Source of the DNA: Woeseiaceae bacterium
GTDB taxonomy: Bacteria; Pseudomonadota; Gammaproteobacteria; Steroidobacterales; Woeseiaceae
Assembly: GCA_030066655.1 (NCBI GenBank)
Contig: JASJBE010000008.1
Coordinates: 1 to 64,000, forward strand
DNA: 64,000 nucleotides
Direction of reading: 5' to 3'
Positions 7,521-15,616 of the stretch are shown here, one piece after another (positions within the stretch are counted from its first letter, which is position 1; each line of letters starts with the position of its first letter). The notes under the pieces are model-generated. The model ran no database searches. It was given only the letters and a program-made list of their open reading frames with translations, and was not told the DNA's origin. A program made the position numbers and the translations under genes.

Positions 7521-8531
7521 ATGAGCAAAGAGATTTACCTGACCGGCATCACGACGACGGGCACGCCGCACATCGGCAATTACGTCGGCGCAATTCGACC
7601 GGGTATCGAGGCGAGCCGGGATGCGGCGATCCAGAACTACTACTTCCTCGCGGACTATCATGCGCTGGCGAAGAACGAAGACCCGGACAACATCAGCCGG
7701 TCTACGCTGGAAATTGCGGCTGCCTGGATGGCGCTGGGCCTCGACACGGAACACGCGGTTTTCTATCGCCAGTCTGACATCCCCGAGATTCCCGAGCTGA
7801 CGTGGATTCTGACCAGCATGACGGCCAAGGGCCTGATGAACCGCGCGCACTCGTACAAGGCGGCCGTGCAGGCGAACCTCGACGGCGGAGACAGCGATGC
7901 CGACAAAGGCATTACGATGGCCTTGTACAGCTATCCAATACTGATGGCGGCCGACATCCTGATGTTTAAGTCGTCGAAGGTGCCTGTCGGTCGGGACCAA
8001 AAGCAGCACGTCGAGATGGCGCGGGACGTCGCGCAGCGATTCAATCATCACTACGGCGATGTATTCGTGCTACCCGATCCGGTGATCGACGACAGCACGG
8101 CCGTGCTGGCGGGTCTCGATGGCCGGAAGATGTCGAAGAGCTACAACAACACGATCCCGCTGTTCGCCGACGAGAAACGCCTCAGGAAACTGATCATGAA
8201 GATCAAGACCAACAGTCTCGAGCCGGGGGAACCCAAGGATCCGGATGACAGTACGCTTTATGACATGTACCGGGCGTTCGCGACAGAAGAAGAAACCGCA
8301 GAGATTCGCAAACGTTACGCCGAAGGCATCGCCTGGGGCGAGATGAAACAGCTGCTGTTCGAGTACATCAACGAGCACATCAAACCCGCCCGCGACGAAT
8401 ACGATCGCCTGATCGCCGACCCGGCTATCGTCGAGGCGGAGCTACGCAAGGGCGCTGACCGCGCGAGGACGGTGTCAGCGCCGTTCCTCGACGAGATTCG
8501 TTCCGCGATAGGCATCAGGCGCCTGGGCTAA
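7521..8531 (+). CDS. trpS: Tryptophan--tRNA ligase
   Basis: Class I aminoacyl-tRNA synthetase that charges tRNA-Trp. The 336-residue protein matches the bacterial TrpRS length (334 in E. coli). Signature motifs are PHIGN (residues 16-20, HIGH equivalent) and KMSKS (203-207). A short insertion around residues 110-125 (NLDGGDSDADKG) is typical of the GC-rich gammaproteobacterial branch. It follows ggt by 43 bp and may share its transcript, though no functional link is apparent. A 13-bp tandem repeat lies just after its stop codon. Confidence 0.97.
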   Translation: MSKEIYLTGITTTGTPHIGNYVGAIRPGIEASRDAAIQNYYFLADYHALAKNEDPDNISRSTLEIAAAWMALGLDTEHAVFYRQSDIPEIPELTWILTSMTAKGLMNRAHSYKAAVQANLDGGDSDADKGITMALYSYPILMAADILMFKSSKVPVGRDQKQHVEMARDVAQRFNHHYGDVFVLPDPVIDDSTAVLAGLDGRKMSKSYNNTIPLFADEKRLRKLIMKIKTNSLEPGEPKDPDDSTLYDMYRAFATEEETAEIRKRYAEGIAWGEMKQLLFEYINEHIKPARDEYDRLIADPAIVEAELRKGADRARTVSAPFLDEIRSAIGIRRLG

Positions 8532-8545
8532 TCCCGCCAGCGTCG

Positions 8546-8582
8546 GTCGATACGGGCAGTCGATACGGGCAGTCGATACGCG
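8546..8582 (+). repeat. 13-bp tandem repeat, nearly three copies
   Basis: GTCGATACGGGCA at 8546-8558 and again at 8559-8571, followed by a partial third copy (GTCGATACGCG). It lies in the trpS-GNAT intergenic region 15 bp after the trpS stop. The unit is not a palindrome and the copies are directly abutting, so it is a simple tandem repeat, not a CRISPR or binding-site array. Confidence 0.85.
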
Positions 8583-8692
8583 ATAACCGAGGCGGTTCAC
8601 GCCACCCTGACCCTCTATACTCGGTAGTCTGAATTCTGGGACTGGAAGGAAGGCGGATGGAGACGGCGATTTGACGGCTGCCGAGAACTCGC

Positions 8693-9250
8693 ATGTTGCG
8701 GCCCGGGCTGAGCTTCTTGCGGCCTGACGTGTCGAGCATCGCAACACCAAGGCTGCTCCTGCGGCGGCTTACGCTCGATGACGCGGAGCTCATGCTCAGT
8801 ATCTGGACGGACCCCGACTTTCTCCGCCACGTTGGCGACCGCGGCGTGCAGACCGTCGATCAGGCACGCGATGCTATCGCCGACGGGGCGCTTCTGAGCT
8901 ATGCCGAGTTCGGCTACGGCCCCTACCACGTCGCGCTTCGCGACGGGACCGCGATCGGCGTCTGTGGCCTGTACTCGCGGGCGGAGCTGGATCACCCGGA
9001 CCTGGGCTTCGCCATGCTCAGTCCCTACCGCCGGCAGGGCTATGCCTACGAGGCGGCGCTGGCAGTCTTGAAGTCCTGCCATGAGGATCTCGATCTGCAC
9101 TGGCTCTACGCCATCGTCGCGCCGGCAAACAAAGCCTCTCGCGCACTGATCGAGAAGCTTGGGATGAACTATGATCGCCCAGTGCAGCTGGATGGCGACG
9201 ACAGCGTCGTCAGCCTGTATCGGTTGCGACTGTCTGAAGAGGAGCACTGA
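8693..9250 (+). CDS. GNAT-family N-acetyltransferase (RimJ/RimL-like)
   Basis: Acetyl-CoA-dependent acyltransferase of the RimJ/RimL group. It has the family opening 'IATPRLLLRRLTLDD' and the acetyl-CoA binding segment 'LSPYRRQGYAYEA' (motif A), followed by 'NKASRALIEKLGM' (motif B). The substrate is unknown. The ATG at 8693 gives 185 residues; a GTG at 8729 would start the protein directly before the conserved 'TPRLLLRRL' and is a serious alternative. Its stop codon overlaps the next gene's ATG by one base, so the two are translationally coupled. Confidence 0.87.
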   Translation: MLRPGLSFLRPDVSSIATPRLLLRRLTLDDAELMLSIWTDPDFLRHVGDRGVQTVDQARDAIADGALLSYAEFGYGPYHVALRDGTAIGVCGLYSRAELDHPDLGFAMLSPYRRQGYAYEAALAVLKSCHEDLDLHWLYAIVAPANKASRALIEKLGMNYDRPVQLDGDDSVVSLYRLRLSEEEH

Positions 9251-9735
9251 TGTCTCGAAAGAAGGGCGCGCGTTCCGGGATTTTTTTCGGCGCTGCATCA
9301 GGAGTAATCACGACGATCGGGTTGATCGCCGGGCTGCATGCCGGGACCAGTTCTACCAGCACCGTCCTCGGCGGCATCCTCGTTATCGCCGTTGCTGACT
9401 CGATGTCGGATGCGCTCGGCATGCACCTCGCAGAGGAGTCCAAGCCGGGCGCAACGCATCACCAGGTCTGGGCCGCGACGGTATCGACTTTTGTCACGAA
9501 GCTGATTTTCGCTCTGAGTTTTGCGATTCCACTCTTGCTGCTACCCCTGAACGCTGCGGTGATAGCCTCAATCTCGTGGGGCATGGTCGTCATCGTATTG
9601 CTCAGCATTTACATCGCCAGAGCCAGAAACGTCAGGTCGCTACCGATCATTGCCGAGCACCTCGGCATCGCGATACTCGTCGTCGTGCTGTCTCACCTGA
9701 TCGGCGACTGGGTCAGCCGGGCGTTTGCGGGCTGA
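9250..9735 (+). CDS. VIT1/CCC1-like membrane protein
   Basis: Integral membrane protein of 161 residues with about five hydrophobic segments. The N-terminal 'GAASGVITTIGLIAGL' and following 'AVADSMSDALGMHLAEES' strongly resemble the first two helices and conserved acidic motif of the VIT1/CCC1 iron/manganese transporter family. It is shorter than full family members (about 230) and lacks the large cytoplasmic metal-binding insertion, so transport capability is uncertain. The ATG overlaps the stop of the upstream acetyltransferase gene (TGATG). Function in metal handling is inference from family only. Confidence 0.75.
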   Translation: MSRKKGARSGIFFGAASGVITTIGLIAGLHAGTSSTSTVLGGILVIAVADSMSDALGMHLAEESKPGATHHQVWAATVSTFVTKLIFALSFAIPLLLLPLNAAVIASISWGMVVIVLLSIYIARARNVRSLPIIAEHLGIAILVVVLSHLIGDWVSRAFAG

Positions 9736-9739
9736 CGCG

Positions 9740-10078
9740 ATGAACGAGATTGGATGGGACGATTTCGAGAAGGTTGAACTGCGCGTCGGCACGATACTGT
9801 CTGTCGATGAATTCCCCGAGGCCAGGCGCCCGGCCTACAAGCTGCGCGTCGATTTCGGTGATGACATCGGTATCAGGAAGTCTTCGGCGCAGATTACCGA
9901 TCTCTATAGCCCGGTCGACCTGGTTGGCAAGCAGGTGCTCGCCGTGGTCAACTTTCCTGCCAAGCAGATAGGCCCCTTCATGTCGGAATGCCTCGTCACC
10001 GGATTGGTCACACAAAGTGGCGATGTCGTACTTGCCGTTCCCGACCGGGAGGTCGCCAACGGCCTGCGGCTGGCATGA
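9740..10078 (+). CDS. csaA: CsaA-like tRNA-binding domain protein
   Basis: Small protein of 112 residues consisting of a single EMAPII/Arc1p-type OB-fold tRNA-binding domain, as in CsaA and the C-terminus of MetRS. Family features seen are 'VELRVGTILSVDEFPEARRPAYKLRVDFG' near the N-terminus and 'VNFPAKQIGPFMSECLVTG' in the second half. CsaA is described as an export-related chaperone in Bacillus and a tRNA-binding protein structurally; its role here is not determined. The ATG at 9740 was chosen over the track's TTG at 9725 because it starts at the family N-terminus. The gene directly follows the VIT1-like gene (4 bp gap). Confidence 0.9.
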   Translation: MNEIGWDDFEKVELRVGTILSVDEFPEARRPAYKLRVDFGDDIGIRKSSAQITDLYSPVDLVGKQVLAVVNFPAKQIGPFMSECLVTGLVTQSGDVVLAVPDREVANGLRLA

Positions 10079-10085
10079 TGTAACG

Positions 10086-10475
10086 ATGAACGAACGGATT
10101 AACTGGACAGAGCTGCGTGAATTCGCAGGCGTCGATCTCGAGGCATCCTATGTGCTGTCGTGGTCGATGGCGGGTGAGCTGCTGCTCCTCGATCTCGATG
10201 TGCAACTGCGGCCCGATCACCCGTTCTATGAAGTGCCGCGGCCCTCGCAAAAGGCGTGTATTCGGGCAGCGACGATCGAGTTTCCATACTGCGAGTCGCT
10301 CGCGGTGGACGGCCGAGACAACGAGGGCTCCTCGGCCACTCTCGTGACGAGTCTTGGGTCGGGCCGCATCGACGGCTTGTCCGTCGTCGCTGACGGGCAA
10401 TATGAACTGCGCGGCGAGTTTGGTAATGTGCAAATCAATGCGGAGCGACCGCTGCTGCGCCTGAAAGAGCTATAG
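10086..10475 (+). CDS. Conserved-looking protein of unknown function (129 aa)
   Basis: I do not recognise the family. The frame opens at ATG 10086 just 7 bp after the CsaA-like stop, giving 'MNERINWTELREFAGVDLEASY', 129 residues. It is soluble, acidic in the first half ('LLLLDLDVQLRPDHPFYE') and appears to be built of beta strands ('IDGLSVVADGQYELRGEFGNVQI'). No signal peptide or metal motif is visible. The position between csaA and upp with tight spacing suggests cotranscription. Codon use matches the neighbours. Confidence 0.7.
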   Translation: MNERINWTELREFAGVDLEASYVLSWSMAGELLLLDLDVQLRPDHPFYEVPRPSQKACIRAATIEFPYCESLAVDGRDNEGSSATLVTSLGSGRIDGLSVVADGQYELRGEFGNVQINAERPLLRLKEL

Positions 10476-10492
10476 ATCGAGAGGGCATTAAC

Positions 10493-11116
10493 GTGCACGT
10501 ACTTGTCGACCATCCCTGTGTCCAGCACAAGCTGGCGATCATCCGCAACGTTGAAACCGGTCATAAGCGGTTTCGCGAACTCGCCACGGAGATCACGCAG
10601 TTTCTCTGCTACGAGGCGCTGAAGAGCGTCAAGGTCAGGGAGGTCGATGTGCAGACGCCGGTCGACGTCGCGAAATGCAAAAAGATCGATACCGACATCG
10701 TCGTGGTTCCGATTCTGCGCGCAGGCGTCGGCATGCTCGACGGCATCCTCGCGCTGATTCCGACGGCCCGGGTCGGTTTCGTCGGCCTGTACCGTGATGA
10801 AGAGACGGCGATGCCCGTCAGCTACTACGAGCGCTTTCCACCGCAGGTCAAAAGCGGCACCTGCATCATCATCGATCCGATGCTGGCGACTGGCGGTTCG
10901 ACAAACGCGGCCATCGATCGGCTGAAGGACGCCGGGGCCGGAAGCATCGTCGTCATCTGCATCGTCACCTGCCCGGAAGGCCTCGCGGCCGTGCAGGTCG
11001 AACACCCCGACGTCGCCGTCTACACGGCCGCCATCGACGATCACCTGAACGAGAAGAAATACATCGTGCCCGGCCTCGGCGACGCCGGCGATCGACTCTA
11101 CGGAACCTCACACTAG
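10493..11116 (+). CDS. upp: Uracil phosphoribosyltransferase
   Basis: Pyrimidine salvage enzyme converting uracil and PRPP to UMP in the cytoplasm. The 207-residue length matches the family (208 in E. coli). The PRPP-binding motif is 'CIIIDPMLATGGSTNAAI' and the uracil-binding C-terminus is 'KYIVPGLGDAGDRLYGT'. The start is GTG at 10493 with GAGAGGG upstream, and the protein opens 'MHVLVDHPCVQHKLAIIR', the normal UPRTase N-terminus. It lies 17 bp after the preceding small gene. Confidence 0.97.
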   Translation: MHVLVDHPCVQHKLAIIRNVETGHKRFRELATEITQFLCYEALKSVKVREVDVQTPVDVAKCKKIDTDIVVVPILRAGVGMLDGILALIPTARVGFVGLYRDEETAMPVSYYERFPPQVKSGTCIIIDPMLATGGSTNAAIDRLKDAGAGSIVVICIVTCPEGLAAVQVEHPDVAVYTAAIDDHLNEKKYIVPGLGDAGDRLYGTSH

Positions 11117-11127
11117 GCGCCCCTTTT

Positions 11128-11550
11128 ATGGCTGAGCTCAAAACGAAACCCACCTCTCAGAGTGTTACGGCGTTTATGAACGCCATTGAGGACAAGACGC
11201 AGCGGGCTGACTGCAGGGCCATCGCCGCGATGATGCGCAAGGCAACGGGAAAACGGGCGAAGATGTGGGGCAGCAGCATGGTCGGCTACGGCAGCTACCA
11301 TTACAAATACGCCAGCGGTCAGGAAGGCGACTACTTCCTGACCGGCTTCTCACCGCGCAAGCAGGCAACGTCCGTCTACATCATGGCCGGGTTCTCGGGC
11401 TATGACGCGCTGATGAAGAAACTCGGGAAACACAAGACGGGCAAGTCCTGCCTGTACATCAAGAAGCTGAGCGACGTCGACGAGAAGGTCCTTGAGCAGC
11501 TGATTCGTAAGTCCGTGGCGGAAATGCGCAAGAAATACCCGACGAAGTAA
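11128..11550 (+). CDS. DUF1801 domain protein
   Basis: 140-residue soluble protein with the DUF1801 (YdhG-like) pattern: 'VTAFMNAIEDKTQRADCRAI' at the N-terminus, 'AKMWGSSMVGYGSYHYKYASG' in the centre and 'LYIKKLSDVDEKVLEQLI' towards the end. The biochemical role of the family is not established. It starts 11 bp after upp without a clear Shine-Dalgarno sequence and its stop overlaps the next ATG (TAATG), so it is probably translated together with the downstream acetyltransferase. Confidence 0.88.
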   Translation: MAELKTKPTSQSVTAFMNAIEDKTQRADCRAIAAMMRKATGKRAKMWGSSMVGYGSYHYKYASGQEGDYFLTGFSPRKQATSVYIMAGFSGYDALMKKLGKHKTGKSCLYIKKLSDVDEKVLEQLIRKSVAEMRKKYPTK

Positions 11551-12032
11551 TGCGCTTGCGCGCGGCACAATCCGCGGATATCGATGCGCTGATGGCCTGG
11601 TTTCCCGATGAAACAAGCCTCCGTAACTGGGCCGGCCCGAGCTTCGACTACCCATTCGACCGGACGTCTTTTCATCGCGACTGCAGGTGGCGGGATATGC
11701 CCAGCTACTGCCTCGATTCTCACGGTATCCTGCAGGGCTTCGGGCAGTTCTACGATCGCTACGGCAGGGTGAATCTTGCTCGACTGGTCGTCAGCCCAAT
11801 GTCGCGTGGCCAGGGGTTGGGGCAGTTGCTGATCAATGCACTGATCGAAGCGAGCCGGCCCGTTCTCGGGCTCAACGAGGCCGGCCTGTTCGTCTACCGC
11901 AGCAACGAATCGGCTTACTGCTGCTATCGGGCGGCGGGTTTTTCGGTTGCATCGATGCCCGATGATTCGGGTCTGGGCGACGAGGCGCACTACCTCGTGC
12001 GCGCTATTGGCCCTCGGCCAGACGGGTCTTGA
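11550..12032 (+). CDS. GNAT-family N-acetyltransferase
   Basis: 160-residue acetyltransferase. Motif A is 'LVVSPMSRGQGLGQLLINALI' (the R/Q-x-x-G-x-G acetyl-CoA loop), followed by 'NEAGLFVYRSNESAYCCYRAAGF'. The substrate is unknown. The ATG overlaps the DUF1801 stop by one base. The 3' end overlaps the convergent uup gene by 29 bp, an overlap of two real genes on opposite strands. Confidence 0.85.
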   Translation: MRLRAAQSADIDALMAWFPDETSLRNWAGPSFDYPFDRTSFHRDCRWRDMPSYCLDSHGILQGFGQFYDRYGRVNLARLVVSPMSRGQGLGQLLINALIEASRPVLGLNEAGLFVYRSNESAYCCYRAAGFSVASMPDDSGLGDEAHYLVRAIGPRPDGS

Positions 12033-13917
12033 GCGCCTCGAGTTCCGCCCAGCGGTCGATCATTGTCTCGAGCTCGGCTTCCCTGTCTTTAAGCTCGCGG
12101 AGTCGGTCCTGCACGCGTTCGGCATCCTGTTCGAAATAACCCGGTTCAGCGATCTCACTCTGCAGGCTATCGATCACGCTTTCCAGCTGTTCGATCGCTT
12201 CCGGCAACGCGTCGAGTTCCCGCTGGTCCTTGTAGCTCAGCTTGGCCGGTTGCCGCTTCTTCCGCAAAGCTGTCGACGTCGTGGCGCCGGATGCGTCAGT
12301 CTCCGCGACGGGCTCATCGTGTTCGGCCAGGGCGAGTCCCCGCCGCGCCCAGTCGCTGTAGTTGCCGACGTACTCGTGCACGTCTCCGTCCGACTCGAAG
12401 ACCAGGGTACTCGTTACGACGTTGTCGAGGAACTGGCGATCGTGACTGACGATGATCAGCGTGCCCGTGTACTCGGCGAGCCTCTGCTCGAGGACCTCGA
12501 GCGTCTCGATATCGAGGTCGTTGGTCGGCTCGTCGAGAACGAGCAGGTTCGCGGCGCGCGTGAACAGTTTGGCGAGAATGACGCGATTTCGTTCGCCGCC
12601 GGACAGGGCTTTCACCGGTGTCTGTGATCGCTTCGGGCTGAACAGGAACCCTTTCAGGTAACCGATAATGTGGCGATCCTTGCCGTTCAGCTTGATGTAG
12701 GTGCGGCCTTCGCCGACGTTGTAGGCAACGGACTTCTCGAGGTCGAGTGCCTGCCTCAGTTGGTCGAAGTAGCCAACCTCGAGGTTGGTGCCGAGTTTGA
12801 GCGTGCCCGTCTGCGGCTCCAGTTCGCCGAGCAACAGCCTCAGCAGCGTCGTCTTGCCGACGCCGTTATTGCCGATGAGGCCGATACGATCGCCACGCAT
12901 GACCTTGATCGAGAAGTCGCGGATGATCTGCTCGGCGCCGTACGCGTACGAGAGGTTCTTCGCGCGAATCACTTTGCGGCCAGACTGTTCGGCCTCCTCG
13001 ATATGGATTCTCGCCCGATCGCCGAGCCCTATGCGCTGCTCGCGCTCTTCGCGCATTTTCACGAGTGCCCTCGCGCGTCCTTCATTCCTCGTACGACGGG
13101 CTTTGATGCCCTGACGAATCCAGATTTCTTCTTCCGCGAGTTTCTTGTCAAAGCGCGCATTGGCGGAAGCCTCGTCCTCGAGCGCCTTCTCCTTGCGGCG
13201 GAGGAAATTGTCATAGTCGCCCGGCCAGCTGGTCAGCTTGCCACGATCGATCTCGATAATTCGGGTCGCGAGCTTCTTCAGGAAGGCCCGATCATGGGTG
13301 ATGAACACGACGGCGCCCGGCCAGTTGTAAATGCGTTCCTCCAGCCACTGGATCGTTGCGATGTCGAGGTGATTCGTTGGTTCGTCGAGCAGTAGCAGGT
13401 CGGGTTTCTGGACGAGGGCCTTCGCCAGAGCGACGCGCCGCCTCCAGCCGCCCGAGAGCTCACTCATCGTTTTGTCCGCGGGCAGGTCCAGCTCCGTTAT
13501 CGTCTCTTCAACCCGCTGGTCGAGATGCCAGCCGTCGTGCGCGTCGATTCTTGCGTGCAGCTGCTCGAGTTCTCTCAAGCCGTGTTTGTCGAGGGCTTTA
13601 GCGGAGCGCTCCCGGTACTCGGCCAGCAGTTGCTCGATGCCGGTCAGCCCGGAACGAACGACATCGCGCACGAGCAGATCGATAGCCTCGGGCAGGTTCT
13701 GCGCGAGCTGGCTGACGACGAGCCCGTCTTTGGCCGTGATCTCTCCGCGATCGGCGTCGACTTCGCCGGTAATCAGCTTCAGCGTTGTCGACTTGCCGGC
13801 GCCGTTGCGCCCGATCAGGCAGACTCGCTCACCGGCTTCGATGCAGAGAGAGGCCTCGCGGAGGATGCAAAGCTCACCAAAGTCGAGTGATATTTCGTCG
13901 AATCGAAGGAGTGACAT
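12004..13917 (-). CDS. uup: ABC-F family ATPase Uup
   Basis: Soluble ABC-F protein with two nucleotide-binding domains, acting on ribosomes and, in E. coli, linked to precise excision of transposons. The 637 residues match Uup (635). Domain 1 has Walker A GRNGAGKS (36-43) and signature 'LSGGWRRRVALAKAL'; domain 2 has 'GNNGVGKTT' and 'LSGGERNRVILAKL'; both have 'LLLDEPTNHLDI'/'LVLDEPTNDLDI' Walker B. The linker contains 'RTRNEGRARALVKMREER' as in Uup, and the C-terminus after about 540 is the coiled-coil DNA-binding domain. It is divergent from slyX. Its end overlaps the convergent GNAT gene by 29 bp. Confidence 0.95.
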   Translation of the reverse strand: MSLLRFDEISLDFGELCILREASLCIEAGERVCLIGRNGAGKSTTLKLITGEVDADRGEITAKDGLVVSQLAQNLPEAIDLLVRDVVRSGLTGIEQLLAEYRERSAKALDKHGLRELEQLHARIDAHDGWHLDQRVEETITELDLPADKTMSELSGGWRRRVALAKALVQKPDLLLLDEPTNHLDIATIQWLEERIYNWPGAVVFITHDRAFLKKLATRIIEIDRGKLTSWPGDYDNFLRRKEKALEDEASANARFDKKLAEEEIWIRQGIKARRTRNEGRARALVKMREEREQRIGLGDRARIHIEEAEQSGRKVIRAKNLSYAYGAEQIIRDFSIKVMRGDRIGLIGNNGVGKTTLLRLLLGELEPQTGTLKLGTNLEVGYFDQLRQALDLEKSVAYNVGEGRTYIKLNGKDRHIIGYLKGFLFSPKRSQTPVKALSGGERNRVILAKLFTRAANLLVLDEPTNDLDIETLEVLEQRLAEYTGTLIIVSHDRQFLDNVVTSTLVFESDGDVHEYVGNYSDWARRGLALAEHDEPVAETDASGATTSTALRKKRQPAKLSYKDQRELDALPEAIEQLESVIDSLQSEIAEPGYFEQDAERVQDRLRELKDREAELETMIDRWAELEALKTRLAEGQ

Positions 13918-14011
13918 AGGGTTGACGGTTAATGCTGGTCTACAATCTTAACCTGACTCGTATCGCGGGTCAGTGACCGCTTGATCCACGCTTTATCCAA
14001 GGGAACAGAAA

Positions 14012-14218
14012 GTGACCGATGACAGACTGACCGAGATTGAATTCAAGCTCGCGCACCAGGAACAGACCATTCTCGAGCTGAATGACGTCATTACCGATCA
14101 ACAGTCGCGGATGATGCAGCTTGAAGAGCTTTGCAAGTCCCTGATCGACAAGGTACAGAGCCTGGCCGACGCGGGTGCCGACGAAGGCGGTCAGCACGAG
14201 GTTCCGCCTCATTATTAG
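14012..14218 (+). CDS. slyX: SlyX family protein
   Basis: 68-residue coiled-coil protein starting with GTG at 14012: 'MTDDRLTEIEFKLAHQEQTILELNDVITDQQ'. The heptad pattern continues to about residue 50 and the tail 'GGQHEVPPHY' is the family's conserved C-terminal 'PPHY' motif. SlyX is widespread in gammaproteobacteria but its function is unknown. A good ribosome-binding site (AACAGAAAG) precedes the GTG. It is divergently placed relative to uup with a 94-bp shared upstream region. Confidence 0.93.
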   Translation: MTDDRLTEIEFKLAHQEQTILELNDVITDQQSRMMQLEELCKSLIDKVQSLADAGADEGGQHEVPPHY

Positions 14219-14322
14219 AAGTCATGCGGCCAGGCGGTCGATCGAAGCGCGGCAAGCGCATCGCCTTTGCGTCAGGGAAAACACCCGGCCGCAGCGATCG
14301 ACCCCGGTCTTTTGGAGAACAT

Positions 14323-14673
14323 ATGCAACTGTCTGAAAGGAATGACGCCGAGATACTCGCGGTGGTCGACCCAATCATGGACCGACTGATGGAAGGCTCG
14401 AATCGAATCGACCACGCCATGCACGTCGGCGACTTTACCGAACGCCTGAAGTCGATGGTTTCCGAGGCCGGACTCGAGCGGATGTGCACTGACTTTCAGT
14501 CGCGCTTCGGCCTTTTTAGTCATCGGGAACTGCTTGCTATCCTCCGCCGCCGTGATTCGGTCGCGATCGTCTGGCGCCAGTTCGCGACAGAGACTGACGA
14601 TGAGTTCGTCGCCGATATCGTGCTCGTGGAGAAGGACGGTCGATATCTCGTGGACCACGCGCTGGTTTACTAA
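14323..14673 (+). CDS. Uncharacterised protein (116 aa)
   Basis: I do not recognise the family. The start at ATG 14323 is chosen because GGAGA lies about 7 nt upstream; the track's start at 14131 would overlap slyX. The protein opens 'MQLSERNDAEILAVVDPIMDRLMEGSNRIDH', is mainly helical in the first half and has a strand-rich second half ending 'FVADIVLVEKDGRYLVDHALVY'. The 'WRQFATETDDEFVADIVLVEKDGR' wording suggests a small NTF2-like or stress-type fold, but this is speculative. No membrane segment. Confidence 0.65.
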   Translation: MQLSERNDAEILAVVDPIMDRLMEGSNRIDHAMHVGDFTERLKSMVSEAGLERMCTDFQSRFGLFSHRELLAILRRRDSVAIVWRQFATETDDEFVADIVLVEKDGRYLVDHALVY

Positions 14674-14688
14674 CGTCATCCCTCACTC

Positions 14689-14700
14689 AGTCACGTGACT
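14689..14700. promoter_or_regulatory. 12-bp perfect palindrome AGTCACGTGACT
   Basis: AGTCACGTGACT lies between the uncharacterised 14323 gene and the ATP-grasp gene, 40 bp before the ATG at 14741. It has no loop, so it is more like a dimeric regulator site than a terminator. Nothing else ties it to a known regulator. Confidence 0.35.
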
Positions 14701-14740
14701 CGGCAGTGTCGGGTCCCCAATCTCAAGCGGTATCGAATCG

Positions 14741-15616
14741 ATGAAATGCGTCTACATCAGCATGGACTCCCTGGAGGACTTTGTCTCCGATGCGGACCTG
14801 TCGGTCCCGGCGATGGAAGCGCTGGGCTGGAGCGTCGAGAAACGTTCCTGGCGCGATAGATCCGTTGACTGGGACACAGTCGACCTTGCGTATGTGTGCA
14901 CACCGTGGGACTACCACGAGCACCTCGAGGAGTTCATGCAGGCGCTGGAGCGTATCGACGCCTCGCGCGCTTTGCTCGTCAACGACCTCGATACGATTCG
15001 CTGGAACGCGATCAAGACCTATCTGAGGGAACTCGAAAACCGCGGTTTCGCTGTCGTGCCGACCGAGTGGCACGACGTGCTGACCGAGGACTGCCTGCAG
15101 GCGGCCTTCGAGGCATTCGACGCGGAGCGGATCGTGATCAAACCGGTCGTCGGTGCCAATGCGATGGACACGCACGTACTCGTCAAGGGCCCGGGGCTCG
15201 CGACGGCGGCGCTTCACGAGGCCTACAGAGACCGACCGTTCATGCTGCAGCCCTTCCTCGGTGTCGTTCAGGATGTCGGCGAGTATTCGCTGTTCTTTTT
15301 CGATGGCGACTACAGTCACGCAATCCTGAAGGTGCCGAAGAAGGGGGATTTTCGAACGCAGGAGGAGCACGGCTCCGATATACGCCCGCATGTCGCGTCG
15401 CCTGAGCTGATCTCGCGTGCGCGGGACATCGTAGACTCGCTGGAGCCTGGAGTGGCTTACGCTCGGGTCGATTTCGTGTCCGCAGGTAACGACGAATTCC
15501 TGCTGATGGAGCTGGAGCTCATCGAGCCGTCGTTGTATTTTCGAACGGACCCGACGTCGACGGAGCGTTTCGCGCGCGGGTTAACGAGCTTTTACCGGCG
15601 GGAGACCGGAGCATGA
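14741..15616 (+). CDS. ATP-grasp domain protein (DcsG/RimK-like)
   Basis: 291-residue cytoplasmic ATP-grasp ligase. The N-terminal Rossmann-like domain covers about 1-85 ('VYISMDSLEDFVSDADLSVPAMEALGWSVEKRSWRD'), and the ATP-grasp fold follows with 'IVIKPVVGANAMDTH' and the magnesium-binding 'FLLMELELIEPSLYFR' near the C-terminus. The latter is the wording of the group containing DcsG (O-ureido-D-serine cyclo-ligase), but many members are uncharacterised, so the ligated substrates are unknown. It overlaps the following cyclophilin gene by 4 bp (ATGA), a translationally coupled pair. Confidence 0.85.
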   Translation: MKCVYISMDSLEDFVSDADLSVPAMEALGWSVEKRSWRDRSVDWDTVDLAYVCTPWDYHEHLEEFMQALERIDASRALLVNDLDTIRWNAIKTYLRELENRGFAVVPTEWHDVLTEDCLQAAFEAFDAERIVIKPVVGANAMDTHVLVKGPGLATAALHEAYRDRPFMLQPFLGVVQDVGEYSLFFFDGDYSHAILKVPKKGDFRTQEEHGSDIRPHVASPELISRARDIVDSLEPGVAYARVDFVSAGNDEFLLMELELIEPSLYFRTDPTSTERFARGLTSFYRRETGA

